This document shows, piece after piece, positions 32,511-41,816 of a stretch of DNA of 49,024 nucleotides (positions are counted from its first letter, which is position 1; each line of letters begins with the position of its first letter). A model generated the notes under the pieces. That model was not told where the DNA came from. It saw nothing but the letters and a program-made list of their open reading frames with translations, and did not search any database. Position numbers and translations under genes: made by a program. Source of the DNA: Acidimicrobiaceae bacterium (GTDB taxonomy: Bacteria; Actinomycetota; Acidimicrobiia; Acidimicrobiales; Ilumatobacteraceae); NCBI GenBank assembly GCA_003569125.1, contig BGOG01000015.1:1-49024 (forward strand), in the 5' to 3' direction.

Positions 32511-33830
32511 TACGGGCCCAAGTTGGTCTATACGAATTGGTTGACTGCTATGCATCGCTGAATGCCCTGCCGGGTGAGTTGCGATGACTTCAACATTAAG
32601 AATCTTGCCATCTTTCAATTTCGCAAAGACAACTGCGAGCGATAAATAAGCCAAGCAGGCGCTCACTAAAACAGTTTCGTAACTCAACATACTTGTAGCG
32701 GCGATGCCGATGATTCCCCCGGTTATGAACGCAAAGTTATACAACAAATCGTAGAGGGCAAAGATTTTGCCGATAGCCGTTTTTGATGCGTTCGCCTGAA
32801 TCGTCGCATCCGATCGAACGCGCAGGTTTTGAAATGCGAAAGCCGAAATCATAACTGCACCCAGGGCAACTCGTGGATGAGCGAAAAATGATGCGGCACC
32901 GATTGCTGAGCCAGCCAGCGCGAATGCGATCACAGTCACGGATCGACGCGGAAACCGCTCGGATATCCATTCTGCGGTGATTGATCCAATGAAAGAGCCG
33001 CTGGCGGAGATTCCAAGCACGGCAACATATCCCGTTGTTTGCATATTGAAAGATTTGTCGATCATCACTGCGATGCTGGCGATACAGATGCCCAATAAAA
33101 ATCTGTGATTGGTGGTCGCAGCCATTGCAAAACGAGTTTTAGGAGAGCGAATCTGTGCGAATAATCCTTGAAAGCCGAGTTTCTTTTTGACTAGCTTGCC
33201 ACCACCGACGACTGTTTGGATACTGCCATATTGACGCGCGGCAAAAAGCTGCAAAAAACCTGCAACGATAAAACTAACCACTGGCATTTGTTGCGCCAAG
33301 AAAAAACTTATCGCTGCACCAGTTGCTCCAGCGATCACGCTCAAAATCAATGAACTTGAGTCAGCGGCAACAAGTTCGTGTCGTCGCACTAAATATGAAA
33401 GCGAAGTGGCTCTGGCTGTGTAGAGAATTCGTGTCAAACCAAGTAAAACACAAAAACATAAGTAGCCAATAAATCTTTTGATGTTGGGTTGTTCGAAAGC
33501 TGAGAGAATCGCGACAAATGTAAAAAGAGCACGCAACAGGTGTCCACGGCTCAGCAGCAAAACCCGATCGAACCGATCAGCGAAATCGCCGGCGATTGGC
33601 CCAACCAGAATTAATGGGATTAGTGAGACGATGAGCGTTGTAGTCATCGCGGTGAGTGACGGTCCGGAGCTGAACCGAAACACCAACACGTTGGTCAAAG
33701 TTATGGTTGTGAGCGCATCTGCAGTTTGTGACGAGAACTGTGCGCTCATTGCGCGACGAAAGTCAATGTATTTGAAAAGATCTCGTCGGCGCACATGCAC
33801 TGCAATGCTCTTGCGTCGCAACTTTGTCAC
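32502..33830 (-). CDS. MFS transporter
   Basis: This is a major facilitator permease of about 442 residues from GTG 33830 (an ATG at 33893 would add 21 residues and overlap the divergent gene). The first half has 'ALTTITLTNVLVFRFSSGPS' and 'AGDFADRFDRVLLLSRGHLL', matching the family motif A (GxxxDRxxRR-like) between helices 2 and 3. The second half has 'ITAEWISERFPRRSVTVIAF', the equivalent loop. About twelve helices are visible. It resembles the enterobactin-exporter-like branch. The substrate is unknown. Confidence 0.8.
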   Translation of the reverse strand: MTKLRRKSIAVHVRRRDLFKYIDFRRAMSAQFSSQTADALTTITLTNVLVFRFSSGPSLTAMTTTLIVSLIPLILVGPIAGDFADRFDRVLLLSRGHLLRALFTFVAILSAFEQPNIKRFIGYLCFCVLLGLTRILYTARATSLSYLVRRHELVAADSSSLILSVIAGATGAAISFFLAQQMPVVSFIVAGFLQLFAARQYGSIQTVVGGGKLVKKKLGFQGLFAQIRSPKTRFAMAATTNHRFLLGICIASIAVMIDKSFNMQTTGYVAVLGISASGSFIGSITAEWISERFPRRSVTVIAFALAGSAIGAASFFAHPRVALGAVMISAFAFQNLRVRSDATIQANASKTAIGKIFALYDLLYNFAFITGGIIGIAATSMLSYETVLVSACLAYLSLAVVFAKLKDGKILNVEVIATHPAGHSAMHSSQPIRIDQLGPVLI

Positions 33831-33881
33831 ATATTTATTGTGACTGATATCAAAATTTCTGATAGCAAATTTTGGTGAACA

Positions 33882-34664
33882 ATGGCTGAACATTTGATAA
33901 CTCGGATAGTGTCTGCAGGTATGAATTCAGCAATTCGCAAAATCATCGTGGGTTGTGTGATTGTTGCAATCGGGGCAGTTGCTGGTCCGTGGGCCTATAT
34001 CAATGTTGTAAAAAAAGATGCACCTGATTTACTGACGCTTGAGCCTTCAGCGACAACGACTCTTGAGACTTCTACGAGCACGGTCGTCGAGTCGTCCTCG
34101 ACGACGATTGCCGAAATATCATCGACGACAGTCGCCGCGCCAAGAAATTTAGATGGCGTATGGTCGGTAGCTGGCGAATCAATCGTCGGATACCGCGTCA
34201 AAGAAATTATCGTCGGTCAAAGTACCGAGGGTGTCGGTCGTACATCTGTGGTCACTGGTTCGCTCAAAATTTCTGGGCAAGAAGTTACCGAGGCGCAATT
34301 CACCGTCGACATGACCACTCTAAAAAGTGACAGTTCTCGTCGCGACAGTCAGGTAAACGGACGTATTCTTGATACGACGGCGTTTCCGACTGCAACTTTT
34401 GTTTTGACAAAACCGATCAAACTCACGGCAGCATCGTTTGCGGGCGAAGATCTTGCGATAAAAACAACTGGTTCGCTAACCCTTCGTGGTGTTAAAAAAG
34501 ACGTCAATGTTGCGCTTGTGGCGCGCCTTGTTGACGATTTCATTAAGGTCAATGGATCAATTGAGCTCGTGTTTGCAGATTGGTCAATTCCTGATCCAAG
34601 CATCGCGGCGATAGTTGTCGAAGATCGAGGGCTCCTCGAGTTTCTAATTCGCTTTTCGCGTTAG
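33882..34664 (+). CDS. YceI-family lipid-binding-like exported protein
   Basis: This is a 260-residue protein with one N-terminal membrane segment ('IIVGCVIVAIGAVAGPWAYI'), a Ser/Thr-rich linker (about residues 50-85), then a YceI beta-barrel domain: 'GVWSVAGESIVGYRVKEII', 'FTVDMTTLKSDSSRRDSQVN', 'TAFPTATFVLTKPI', 'GSLTLRGVKKDVNVAL'. YceI domains bind isoprenoid-type lipids or quinones (family knowledge). An alternative ATG at 33921 would drop 13 residues. GGTGA lies before 33882. It is anchored outside the cell by its N-terminal helix and converges with the Rieske gene, overlapping by 4 bases. Confidence 0.85.
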   Translation: MAEHLITRIVSAGMNSAIRKIIVGCVIVAIGAVAGPWAYINVVKKDAPDLLTLEPSATTTLETSTSTVVESSSTTIAEISSTTVAAPRNLDGVWSVAGESIVGYRVKEIIVGQSTEGVGRTSVVTGSLKISGQEVTEAQFTVDMTTLKSDSSRRDSQVNGRILDTTAFPTATFVLTKPIKLTAASFAGEDLAIKTTGSLTLRGVKKDVNVALVARLVDDFIKVNGSIELVFADWSIPDPSIAAIVVEDRGLLEFLIRFSR

Positions 34665-35206
34665 TAACTGCGAATTGTTACGTAGATGCCGCCATTTGAC
34701 TCTGTCGCGTCATAGCGAAGCAGTGACCGAGACGCAGGTCCAGTAATCACAGAACCTGTCGTAGGGTCAAACTGTGACCCATGAAGTTCACACTCGAGAA
34801 GTTTGCCAACTCGCGCAACCGGAAACCCCGCGTGGGTGCAATTTACGCTGAGTGCAGTGATTCCTGCGTCAGTGCGAGTTACTACTACTCCGCTCGACCC
34901 ACCAGTTGGCAACGGAACGCTAACGATCGAAGTTTTGCCAATTTCTAGTGCTGCGCTTTCAAGAACTCGCACCGTGATTATTTGTTCTTGAGAAACTAAC
35001 GGAGAGCGACGCCAGACCAGTTTGCCTTTGGCATTTCGGCAGATATATGTGACGCCGTCTACAGTTTTTTCGCGTCCTTTCACTTGACAAGGAGAGCCGG
35101 CAGAAATCGCAGGTGCTGCTGCCGACACACGACTGCTCGTGAACATCCAGATGAACGACGAAATAGTCGTGGCGATAAATGTGCGTCGTGATGAATTGTT
35201 GTTCAC
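34661..35206 (-). CDS. Tat-exported Rieske [2Fe-2S] protein
   Basis: This is a 181-residue secreted iron-sulfur protein. The N-terminus has a Tat-like motif (SSRRTFIATTISSF) ending 'SRVSAAAP'. A short domain with 'CQVKGREKTVDGVTYICRN' follows; this resembles the Cys-bounded repeats found in secreted proteins of this lineage. The Rieske cluster motifs are 'NCTHAGFPV' and 'LECELHGSQFD' (two Cys and two His). 'ASRSLLRYDA' follows as in other small Rieske proteins. No membrane helix other than the signal is seen, so it may be a soluble or lipid-side electron carrier. The redox partner is unknown. Confidence 0.87.
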   Translation of the reverse strand: MNNNSSRRTFIATTISSFIWMFTSSRVSAAAPAISAGSPCQVKGREKTVDGVTYICRNAKGKLVWRRSPLVSQEQIITVRVLESAALEIGKTSIVSVPLPTGGSSGVVVTRTDAGITALSVNCTHAGFPVARVGKLLECELHGSQFDPTTGSVITGPASRSLLRYDATESNGGIYVTIRSY

Positions 35207-35349
35207 TTTAAAAGTTTCTGATCTATTTGCGTTTGTTTAATAGTCTAAACAGCACGCCGCAAACAACCACTAATTCGCATGTCAGATTTTTGTTGAGTTT
35301 GGATTCTGGGTTGACATCGAGTACTTGGCGTCACCCGGCGAATCTCGGG

Positions 35350-37173
35350 TCAGTCGGCTTCAGCGGCCAGCTTCAGCCAGGTTTCTTCGGCTAAGTTAAC
35401 TTTCGCTTGAGCCTTGGCTAACTCTTCGCTAATTTTCGCCAACTTCACATGGTCATTGCCTGCAGACCTCATTTGGAGAGTGATTTTTTCGAGTTCTGCC
35501 GTGGCTTTAGTCAGTGCCGTTTCTGCTTGAGTAACTAATCGGCGAAGTGTGCTCGGACTTCTTGACGATTTCGTCGATTTTGGTTTTTGTGAAAGTTCGG
35601 CTGCAGCAACGGTTGGTGTGCTGATTAATTTGCCGCGTTGAGCACCAGACATCTGCTCGGTTGGGGCCGTGTTTCGTTGCTTCAACCAACCTGCCACGCC
35701 TCCGCGAACGACCGCCGCGCCACCGACACCGTCAAGCGCCAGAACATCAATCACCGTACGATCAAGAAAAACCCTGTCGTGGCTAACCACGACAACGATG
35801 CCTGGCCACTCATCTAGATAATCTTCGAGTGCACGAAGCGTGTCGAGATCTAAGTCATTTGTCGGTTCGTCAAGCAGCAAAACATTTGGTTGCTCAATCA
35901 GAGTCAACAAAAGTTGCAAGCGTCGACGCTCGCCACCCGACAAAGTTGAAATCGGCGCATATTGAGTGTCACCATCGAACCAAAATTGTCGCATCAACTG
36001 ATTGTCTTCAATTGATGGTTGTCCTTTGTCACCGGCAACGGCTTCGCGCACGCGCTGGTTGACATTTAGTTCGCGCCCGAGTTGGTCGTAGTAGCCAATC
36101 TTGACGGTGCTGCCAACATCCAAGTGTCCGTGTGTTGGTTTGAGCCGACCAGAAATCAAATCAAGCAATGTGCTTTTGCCTGCGCCGTTTGGGCCGACGA
36201 TGCCAAGTCGGTCACCAGGTTCAAGTTCATGGTCGAAAGCGTTCAAAACCAATGTGCCCGAAGCAACGCCTGCGTCAGTTTTTGTATTCGGTTTTGCGTT
36301 CGGCCATGAGAATCCAACGCCGTGAAGTTCGACGCCTTTTGATCCGAGTCGTTGATTGCCCAGTGACAGACCGATTTCGCCAGACCTGGCAGCAGCCTCT
36401 GGTCGGCGGTTCACAAGTTCGGTTGCTGCTGCGATTCGTGCTTTTGGCTTCGTCGTGCGTGCCGGTGCACCGCGGCGCAACCACGCAAGTTCGGTGCGCG
36501 CCAAGTTTTTTCGTTTCTGTTCGGCTGTCGCCGCTTGTTCTTCGCGTTCGATTCGTGCGGCAAGATATGCGGCATACCCAGAGCCGGCGTTTCGTTGGGC
36601 AGGCATGTGTAAATAAGCGTGGCCACGATCAATTTCAAGAACTTTTGTGGTTACACGATCAAGCACGTGACGATCGTGCGTCACCAAAATTAATCCGCCA
36701 CGATAATTCGCCAACCACTCTTCGAGATAGGCAATCGCGTCAAGATCTAAATGGTTGGTCGGTTCGTCAAGAATCAACGCGTCCCATTCGCTAACGAGCA
36801 ATTTTGCCAGTGCAACTCGTTTTTGTTGCCCACCAGAAAGTTCATCTGTTTGCGAATCAATTAGGCCCGTCATGCCGAGACGATCGAGCATTGCTTCGCC
36901 ACGCCAATCTTCACCCACCGCGTCGCGTACTGTGCCCTTTGGTAAAACTGGTTGTTGTGCGAGAATGCCAATTCGCGCGCCGCGACCGTATCGCACAACA
37001 CCGGCATCTGGCGAGTAATCACCGCTGAGAATTCGCAGCAGCGTGCTTTTGCCGCAGCCGTTTAAACCGACAACGCCGATTCGATCGCCGTCGCTGAGAG
37101 TCAACGAAATATCGTCAAATAACGGACGATTCGGCCGAGAGGCCTTAAGCCCTTGGGCGTCAATCAAAATCAC
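35350..37173 (-). CDS. uup: ABC-F ATPase (Uup-like)
   Basis: This is a 607-residue protein with two ABC ATPase domains and no membrane segment, the layout of ABC-F translation factors. First domain: Walker A 'GLNGCGKST' (about 36-44), signature 'LSGGQQKRVALAKLL', 'ALILDEPTNHLDLDAIAYLE'. Second: Walker A 'GPNGAGKST' (about 325-333), 'LSGGERRRLQLLLTL', 'VLLLDEPTNDLDLDTLRALE'. The C-terminal 80 residues are Lys/Glu/Ala-rich and would form a coiled coil ('AEELAKAQAKVNLAEETW'-like), the Uup hallmark. Uup acts on the ribosome and at branched DNA. It is transcribed divergently from the acyl-CoA ligase gene with 43 bases between. Confidence 0.9.
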   Translation of the reverse strand: MILIDAQGLKASRPNRPLFDDISLTLSDGDRIGVVGLNGCGKSTLLRILSGDYSPDAGVVRYGRGARIGILAQQPVLPKGTVRDAVGEDWRGEAMLDRLGMTGLIDSQTDELSGGQQKRVALAKLLVSEWDALILDEPTNHLDLDAIAYLEEWLANYRGGLILVTHDRHVLDRVTTKVLEIDRGHAYLHMPAQRNAGSGYAAYLAARIEREEQAATAEQKRKNLARTELAWLRRGAPARTTKPKARIAAATELVNRRPEAAARSGEIGLSLGNQRLGSKGVELHGVGFSWPNAKPNTKTDAGVASGTLVLNAFDHELEPGDRLGIVGPNGAGKSTLLDLISGRLKPTHGHLDVGSTVKIGYYDQLGRELNVNQRVREAVAGDKGQPSIEDNQLMRQFWFDGDTQYAPISTLSGGERRRLQLLLTLIEQPNVLLLDEPTNDLDLDTLRALEDYLDEWPGIVVVVSHDRVFLDRTVIDVLALDGVGGAAVVRGGVAGWLKQRNTAPTEQMSGAQRGKLISTPTVAAAELSQKPKSTKSSRSPSTLRRLVTQAETALTKATAELEKITLQMRSAGNDHVKLAKISEELAKAQAKVNLAEETWLKLAAEAD

Positions 37174-37216
37174 AGCCTTTCAGGCTATGGATGCATCTTG
37201 AGTATCGTTGTCACTT

Positions 37217-38776
37217 ATGCCTGATTTTTTAACGAACTACGCGCAGACTCAACCCAACAAGTTGGCTGTGATTGATGACCGACCAAATGGCAAAATTCGC
37301 ACGCTGACTTGGAAGCAACTCAATGAAGAAGCGAACCGTCTCGTAAATGTTTTGACAGATATTGGCGTCACGCAACCCGGTGAGAAAGTCGTGTGGTGTG
37401 GGCAAAACTCTGTGGGTGTCGTCGTAATGACAAACGCTGCCAGAAAACTTGGTGTGACTTCAGTGCCACTTAATTATCGCTTGAGTGATGATGAGTCGGC
37501 ATATGTCACGGATCATTGTGATGCCACGGTTGTCTATGTAGACGCCGAGAATGCCGCAACTTTCGAACGAATTCGAAACCAAATTCCGAAAGTCAAAAAA
37601 ATTCTCGTTTACGACGGGGTTGCTCCTGAGTCGATGCTCTCGTGCGATGAACTAATGGCCGCAGCATCACCACTTGAGCCCAGCGTCATTGCAAGCAGAG
37701 AACCTGGCGCAACAATGATCTACACATCGGGCACAACAGGCAAACCAAAAGGTGCTCTGCGAACTTCGCGCACGAGCCCCGAGCAAGGTTTGGCGCTCGC
37801 TAACTTACTTGGTGCATCGCCTAACGATATTTATTTGACGACTGGCCCGCTCTATCACAGCGGCCCCGGTGGTTTTATGGTCACGGCGCTGGCATTTGGT
37901 CAGACGATCATTACGCAGCGTAAATTTGATCCGCAAGATTGGTTGCGCCTAGTTGATAAATATAAAGCGTCAACGACATTTAGCGCGCCGACACCGATTC
38001 GTATGATCTGTAATCTGCCGCCAGAGATCAAGAAAAATTACGATGTGTCGTCGATGCGATGCATGGTCGCCAACGCAGCACCTTGGAGCATGACGCTCAA
38101 GAAAATGTATCTAGATTATTTCCCGGCGATTTCGCTTTATGAGATTTATGGCTCAACCGAACTCGGCGTAAATTGTGTTTTGCTACCCGAAGACCAACTG
38201 CGAAAGCCTGGCTCATGCGGCAAACCATCGCCATTAGTTGAAATTAAGTTATTTGACGATGACAGCAATGAAGTGACTGGTTATGGCCCGCAACAAACTG
38301 GCGAGTTGTATGTCAAGAGTCCGTCGGTGTTCGCCGACTATTACAAGCAGCACGATAAATATGTCGCCGACCAAAAGCACGGGTATCAAACAGTCGGCGA
38401 CATCGCCTATCGCGACGAAGACGGATACCTATATATATGTGATCGTAAGAAAGACATGATTATCTCAGCAGGAATGAACATCTACCCGGCAGAGATTGAA
38501 GGCGTTCTTGAGAATCATGCCGACATTTACGAAGCCGCCGTGTTCGGTATTCCGAGTGAAGAGTGGGGCGAAAGTGTGCACGCGGTGATTGTGCGTCGAC
38601 CGGGTTCGGCAATGACCGAAGCCGATGTCGATACGCATGCCCGAGCGCATTTGGCGAATTACAAGATTCCTCGGTCAATCACATGGAGCGACGAGTTACC
38701 TAAGACCGGCTCGGGCAAGATTTTAAAGCGTGATCTTCGCGCACCGTTCTGGGCTGGTCGCGCCTCACAGGTCTAG
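37217..38776 (+). CDS. Acyl-CoA synthetase (AMP-binding, FadD-like)
   Basis: This is a 519-residue ANL-superfamily ligase activating a carboxylic acid to its CoA ester through an acyl-adenylate. Motifs: P-loop-like 'MIYTSGTTGKPKGALR' , 'YEIYGSTELGVNCVL' (A5), 'GYQTVGDIAYRDEDGYLYI' (A7), 'DRKKDMIISAGMNIYPAEIE' (A8 hinge) and the catalytic Lys in 'PKTGSGKILKRDLR' (A10). ATG 37217 is used; a TTG three codons upstream is possible. Medium-chain, aromatic or terpenoid acids are all plausible substrates. The next gene starts 9 bases downstream. Confidence 0.9.
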   Translation: MPDFLTNYAQTQPNKLAVIDDRPNGKIRTLTWKQLNEEANRLVNVLTDIGVTQPGEKVVWCGQNSVGVVVMTNAARKLGVTSVPLNYRLSDDESAYVTDHCDATVVYVDAENAATFERIRNQIPKVKKILVYDGVAPESMLSCDELMAAASPLEPSVIASREPGATMIYTSGTTGKPKGALRTSRTSPEQGLALANLLGASPNDIYLTTGPLYHSGPGGFMVTALAFGQTIITQRKFDPQDWLRLVDKYKASTTFSAPTPIRMICNLPPEIKKNYDVSSMRCMVANAAPWSMTLKKMYLDYFPAISLYEIYGSTELGVNCVLLPEDQLRKPGSCGKPSPLVEIKLFDDDSNEVTGYGPQQTGELYVKSPSVFADYYKQHDKYVADQKHGYQTVGDIAYRDEDGYLYICDRKKDMIISAGMNIYPAEIEGVLENHADIYEAAVFGIPSEEWGESVHAVIVRRPGSAMTEADVDTHARAHLANYKIPRSITWSDELPKTGSGKILKRDLRAPFWAGRASQV

Positions 38777-38785
38777 CGTTACGGC

Positions 38786-39259
38786 ATGCCGGGTGTTCTT
38801 GAAATTCCAAAAGCGTTTACGCCGACAGGTGGTTATGGTGCAGAAATGCCTGCACCTGTGTTGGCAAATTGCACCGACCAAGTCGCGTCAAATATTCCTG
38901 ATTTTCGTGGATTATGGCAAGCGATTGATGTTCGAGTTAACGGTGAAGTTGCACCTGCACAACTCAAAGTTTGGCAACACCTTGAGCGCATTGAGCAGGC
39001 TGGCAATCGCGTCGTGATAACTGCAGGTGGTGTGTTGCATGACATGTATGCAGATGGAACTTTTGAAAATGGAATCAACGATGTAATGGCTGCAGATTTT
39101 GTCACGCCACTTTATGTTGCGGCCACTTTTGAAAATGATGTTCTCGTTTTGCGTCCGAGAGGTTTAGAAGGCATAGAGGTGAAACGCTGGCTTGACGGCG
39201 AACATCTGATTTGGGAGTACAGCACGTTTTTCACTGTTCGCCTTGAACGTCTTTCATAG
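38786..39259 (+). CDS. Hypothetical lipocalin-like protein
   Basis: I do not recognise this family with certainty. The protein has 157 residues, no signal peptide and no membrane helix, and contains alternating strand-like stretches: 'GLWQAIDVRVNGE', 'GNRVVITAGGVLHDMYADGT', 'TPLYVAATFENDVLVLRPRG', 'IEVKRWLDGEHLIWEYSTFF'. This pattern suggests a small beta-barrel, perhaps fatty-acid-binding or lipocalin-like (inference). It follows the acyl-CoA ligase by 9 bases and may bind the ligase substrate. It converges with the 2-oxoglutarate oxygenase gene. Confidence 0.7.
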   Translation: MPGVLEIPKAFTPTGGYGAEMPAPVLANCTDQVASNIPDFRGLWQAIDVRVNGEVAPAQLKVWQHLERIEQAGNRVVITAGGVLHDMYADGTFENGINDVMAADFVTPLYVAATFENDVLVLRPRGLEGIEVKRWLDGEHLIWEYSTFFTVRLERLS

Positions 39260-39283
39260 ACCAAGTTAGAAGTTGGTCAGTCG

Positions 39284-40300
39284 TTATTTAAGAGTGGCGA
39301 ATAACGCGGGGAAGACCTTTGAAACCTTCGCAGTTAAATACTCACCGTAAGTCCCTGTCCATGCCTGAACACTCGTGTTGTCCCAACGGCGCGCGACATC
39401 ATCAGCAGGTGGCGTACCGTCAAGTGGCAACGGCTCGACCGATGCATCCCATGAAGGATCAATAAAAAACGGATACGACATTCGCTCACGTCCACTTGAA
39501 TTCTTAACTCGATGCGCAGTTGAGCGATATCGCCCGAGAGTTAGCCGATCGAGCATGTCGCCGATATTGACAACAAAAATATCTGGCTCGGCTGGTACAT
39601 CGAGCCAACTGTTTGTTGTCATGCGTACTTGCAAACCTCCGCAATCATCTTGCGCGAGAATTGTCAGCAATCCATAATCTGTATGCTCAGCCACGCCCCA
39701 TTCGCTAATGCCATCTTGTGGCACACGCAAAATATCAACTGGCGGATAATGAAAGATTCGAAACAAGCAAGTTGGCTGACTCGCAATAGTTTTTGCAAAC
39801 CAGTCGGCTGGCATCTGCAAACCCAAAGCAACACCGCGCATTAACGCTGCGCCGAGATGTTGCATCGCCGCGAACCATTCGTCGGCACAAGCACCCAACT
39901 CGGCCGGTATTTGTGGGTAGAGGTTCGCGCCGTGCAGTGGCGTTCGGGCCACAACTCGCGGATCGCTGGCCGGCAATTGCTCACCTATATATAGGCCCTC
40001 TTTACGGTCTGGCACGCCAGAAGTCAGTTCGTCGCCCACGCCAAACCAACCACGCCAGGCCGAGCCTGCCAGTGGCATTGCACATTTTGATTTTTCTGCA
40101 TTATTGAGGGCGAAAAACTCACGGGATAATTCATCGAGCCGTTCGCGCAATTCTCGTGAGACGCCGTGGTTCGTGATCCGAAAGAATCCGCTTTGACGAC
40201 ACGCAGAATCTATTTCGTGAGCACATTTATTCGCTGCGCTCTCGCTGCTATCGGCGCTCAATAACGGACCCACATCAATCAACGGCAAACTTGCATTCAT
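39284..40300 (-). CDS. 2-oxoglutarate/Fe(II) oxygenase, isopenicillin-N-synthase-like
   Basis: This is a 338-residue non-haem iron oxygenase. N-terminal DIOX_N part: 'SACRQSGFFRITNHGVSREL', 'GWFGVGDELTSGVPDRKEGL'. Iron-binding His and Asp in 'GVAEHTDYGLLTILAQDD', the second His in 'STAHRVKNSSGRERMSYPFF', which also carries the 2-oxoglutarate-binding Arg-x-Ser ('RMS'). It would hydroxylate a small molecule; such enzymes are widespread in Actinobacteria without assigned substrates. It is divergent from the ferredoxin-P450 pair, and the 84-base gap holds a clear palindrome. Confidence 0.9.
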   Translation of the reverse strand: MNASLPLIDVGPLLSADSSESAANKCAHEIDSACRQSGFFRITNHGVSRELRERLDELSREFFALNNAEKSKCAMPLAGSAWRGWFGVGDELTSGVPDRKEGLYIGEQLPASDPRVVARTPLHGANLYPQIPAELGACADEWFAAMQHLGAALMRGVALGLQMPADWFAKTIASQPTCLFRIFHYPPVDILRVPQDGISEWGVAEHTDYGLLTILAQDDCGGLQVRMTTNSWLDVPAEPDIFVVNIGDMLDRLTLGRYRSTAHRVKNSSGRERMSYPFFIDPSWDASVEPLPLDGTPPADDVARRWDNTSVQAWTGTYGEYLTAKVSKVFPALFATLK

Positions 40301-40315
40301 GACTCAAGTTTATTG

Positions 40316-40333
40316 TCAGTCAGGTATGACTGA
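40316..40333. promoter_or_regulatory. Candidate operator TCAGTCA-N4-TGACTGA
   Basis: A perfect inverted repeat with 7-base arms (TCAGTCA, TGACTGA) and a 4-base centre lies in the divergent gap between the 2-oxoglutarate oxygenase and the ferredoxin gene. Its central position suits a repressor controlling both oxygenase units. No regulator gene is adjacent. Confidence 0.5.
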
Positions 40334-40384
40334 TAATTGTCGTTCGGTGACAGCGCCGAGAGTACAGGCGACTAATCTCTTTTC

Positions 40385-40579
40385 ATGAAAGTTTTGCTTG
40401 ATTACGATTCGTGTCACGGGCATCAAATGTGTGCGATTGCCGCGCCAGAGGTTTTTGGTAGCGACGAAATCGGTAATGCAAAGGTTTTAATCACAGGAGA
40501 GATTCCGGCAGCCCTTCACATCAAAGTACGAAGAGCAGAGTCAAATTGTCCAGAACGCGCAATAACAATCATCGAATAG
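40385..40579 (+). CDS. [3Fe-4S] ferredoxin for cytochrome P450
   Basis: This is a 64-residue ferredoxin. The three cluster Cys are Cys10 and Cys16 in 'DSCHGHQMC' (C-x5-C) and Cys55 in 'ESNCPERAI'; the residue that would be a fourth Cys is His, as in the ferredoxins that serve actinobacterial P450s. 'APEVFG' and 'ITIIE' frame the typical domain. It lies 28 bases before the P450 gene and probably delivers electrons to it. Confidence 0.92.
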   Translation: MKVLLDYDSCHGHQMCAIAAPEVFGSDEIGNAKVLITGEIPAALHIKVRRAESNCPERAITIIE

Positions 40580-40607
40580 CAAGAGATCACGAAAGAGAAC
40601 TAGAAAC

Positions 40608-41816
40608 ATGACCGACACTCAAAAACCAGTCACTGACATCACGACCGATTACGACATTTTCGCTCCTGATTTCATCAACAATCCATATCCGAGATATACC
40701 GAGATTCGCGAATCAAAGTGCCCGATTGCGCACACCGAACGCTACGAAGGTTCATGGTTGCCGACGCGATATGACGATGTTGTTGCGATCGCCCAAGAGT
40801 ACGAGACATTTACTTCGCGTCAAATCTTGGTGATGCCACCAGCCAACGGTCGTAGCGAAGGACCGTATGCGGCAGTTGGTGCGCCACCAATTACTAGTGA
40901 TCCACCAGATCATCATTGGCATCGCCGATTGATCTTGCCGGTGTTCGCGCCACAAGCAGTTGCGCAATACGAACCAGGCACGCGCGATTTGTGCAACGCA
41001 TTAATTGATGAGTTCATCGACAAGGGCGTTGCTGATGCAGCCAGCGATTATGCGCAACATATTCCGGTGCGCGTGATTTCAAAAATGCTCGGCGTGCCAC
41101 TGACGATGGAAGACGAATTCACAGATTGGGTGCGCGGTGCACTTGAGAATATTACCGATTCAGAACGTCGCATGAAGAGTTTCCGGAGCATCGTCGAGTA
41201 TTTCATCGGCGAAGTGCAGTCGCGTGCGGCGAATCCTCGTGAAGATGATTTCATTACTCAACTTATGAACACTGAAGTCGAAGGCAAAAAAGTGCCGATC
41301 GAATATGTGCTCGGTGTTTGCAACTTAATGTTGGTTGCGGGCATCGATACAACTTGGTCGGCGATTGGTTCGTGCATGTGGCACATGGCCCAACACCCTG
41401 AGCATCGCAAACAATTGCGTGAGCATCCAGATTTATGGCCGACGGCGGTTGAAGAGTTGTTGCGCGTTTATGCGCCAGTAACGATGGCACGCATTGTTGA
41501 TCATGACATCGAGTTTCAGGGTTGTCCGATGAAGGCGGGCGATCGAGTGCTGATGGCGTTTCCGGCTGCGAATCGTGACCCGCGACAGTTTGAAAACCCA
41601 GATGAAGTAATTCTTGATCGGCAGAACAATCGGCACGTTGCGTTTGGTTCTGGCATTCATCGTTGCGCCGGCAGCAATTTGGCGCGACTCGAGCTTCGAG
41701 TTGCGTTGCAAACTTGGCTTGAGCGAATTCCTGAATTTGAGTTGATTGACCCATCCAGTGTTACTTGGGCGGGCGGTCAAGTGCATGGCCCACGCAAGTG
41801 CATGGTCAAGTTCTAA
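40608..41816 (+). CDS. Cytochrome P450
   Basis: This is a 402-residue soluble bacterial P450 monooxygenase. Seen: I-helix oxygen-activating motif 'LVAGIDTTWSAIGS', ExxR in 'VEELLRVYAPVTMARI', and the haem loop 'VAFGSGIHRCAGSNLARLEL' with the thiolate Cys353. An acidic start precedes 'DPPDHHWHRRLILPVFAP' (the C-helix Trp/Arg region). It is paired with the upstream ferredoxin. It could hydroxylate an aromatic precursor of the hydroquinone island, but it lies about 9 kb from those genes and shares no visible regulatory element, so this link is weak. Confidence 0.93.
   Translation: MTDTQKPVTDITTDYDIFAPDFINNPYPRYTEIRESKCPIAHTERYEGSWLPTRYDDVVAIAQEYETFTSRQILVMPPANGRSEGPYAAVGAPPITSDPPDHHWHRRLILPVFAPQAVAQYEPGTRDLCNALIDEFIDKGVADAASDYAQHIPVRVISKMLGVPLTMEDEFTDWVRGALENITDSERRMKSFRSIVEYFIGEVQSRAANPREDDFITQLMNTEVEGKKVPIEYVLGVCNLMLVAGIDTTWSAIGSCMWHMAQHPEHRKQLREHPDLWPTAVEELLRVYAPVTMARIVDHDIEFQGCPMKAGDRVLMAFPAANRDPRQFENPDEVILDRQNNRHVAFGSGIHRCAGSNLARLELRVALQTWLERIPEFELIDPSSVTWAGGQVHGPRKCMVKF

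Noticed and set aside
35207-35349. Possible terminator in the gap after the ABC-F stop (ACCCG/CGGGT)
   Set aside because: The stem is about five base pairs with an 8-base loop and lacks a U-rich tail.
36168-36794. Long forward frame inside the ABC-F gene
   Set aside because: It is the antisense shadow of a gene with two complete ATPase domains; its translation is Arg/Cys-rich and featureless.
2759-40000. Repeated TATATATA stretches (about 2763, 7889, 38431, 39988, and similar at 22527 and 27784)
   Set aside because: They fall inside coding frames as Tyr/Ile or Leu/Tyr codons, have no constant spacing or flank, and most likely reflect chance in moderately AT-rich DNA.
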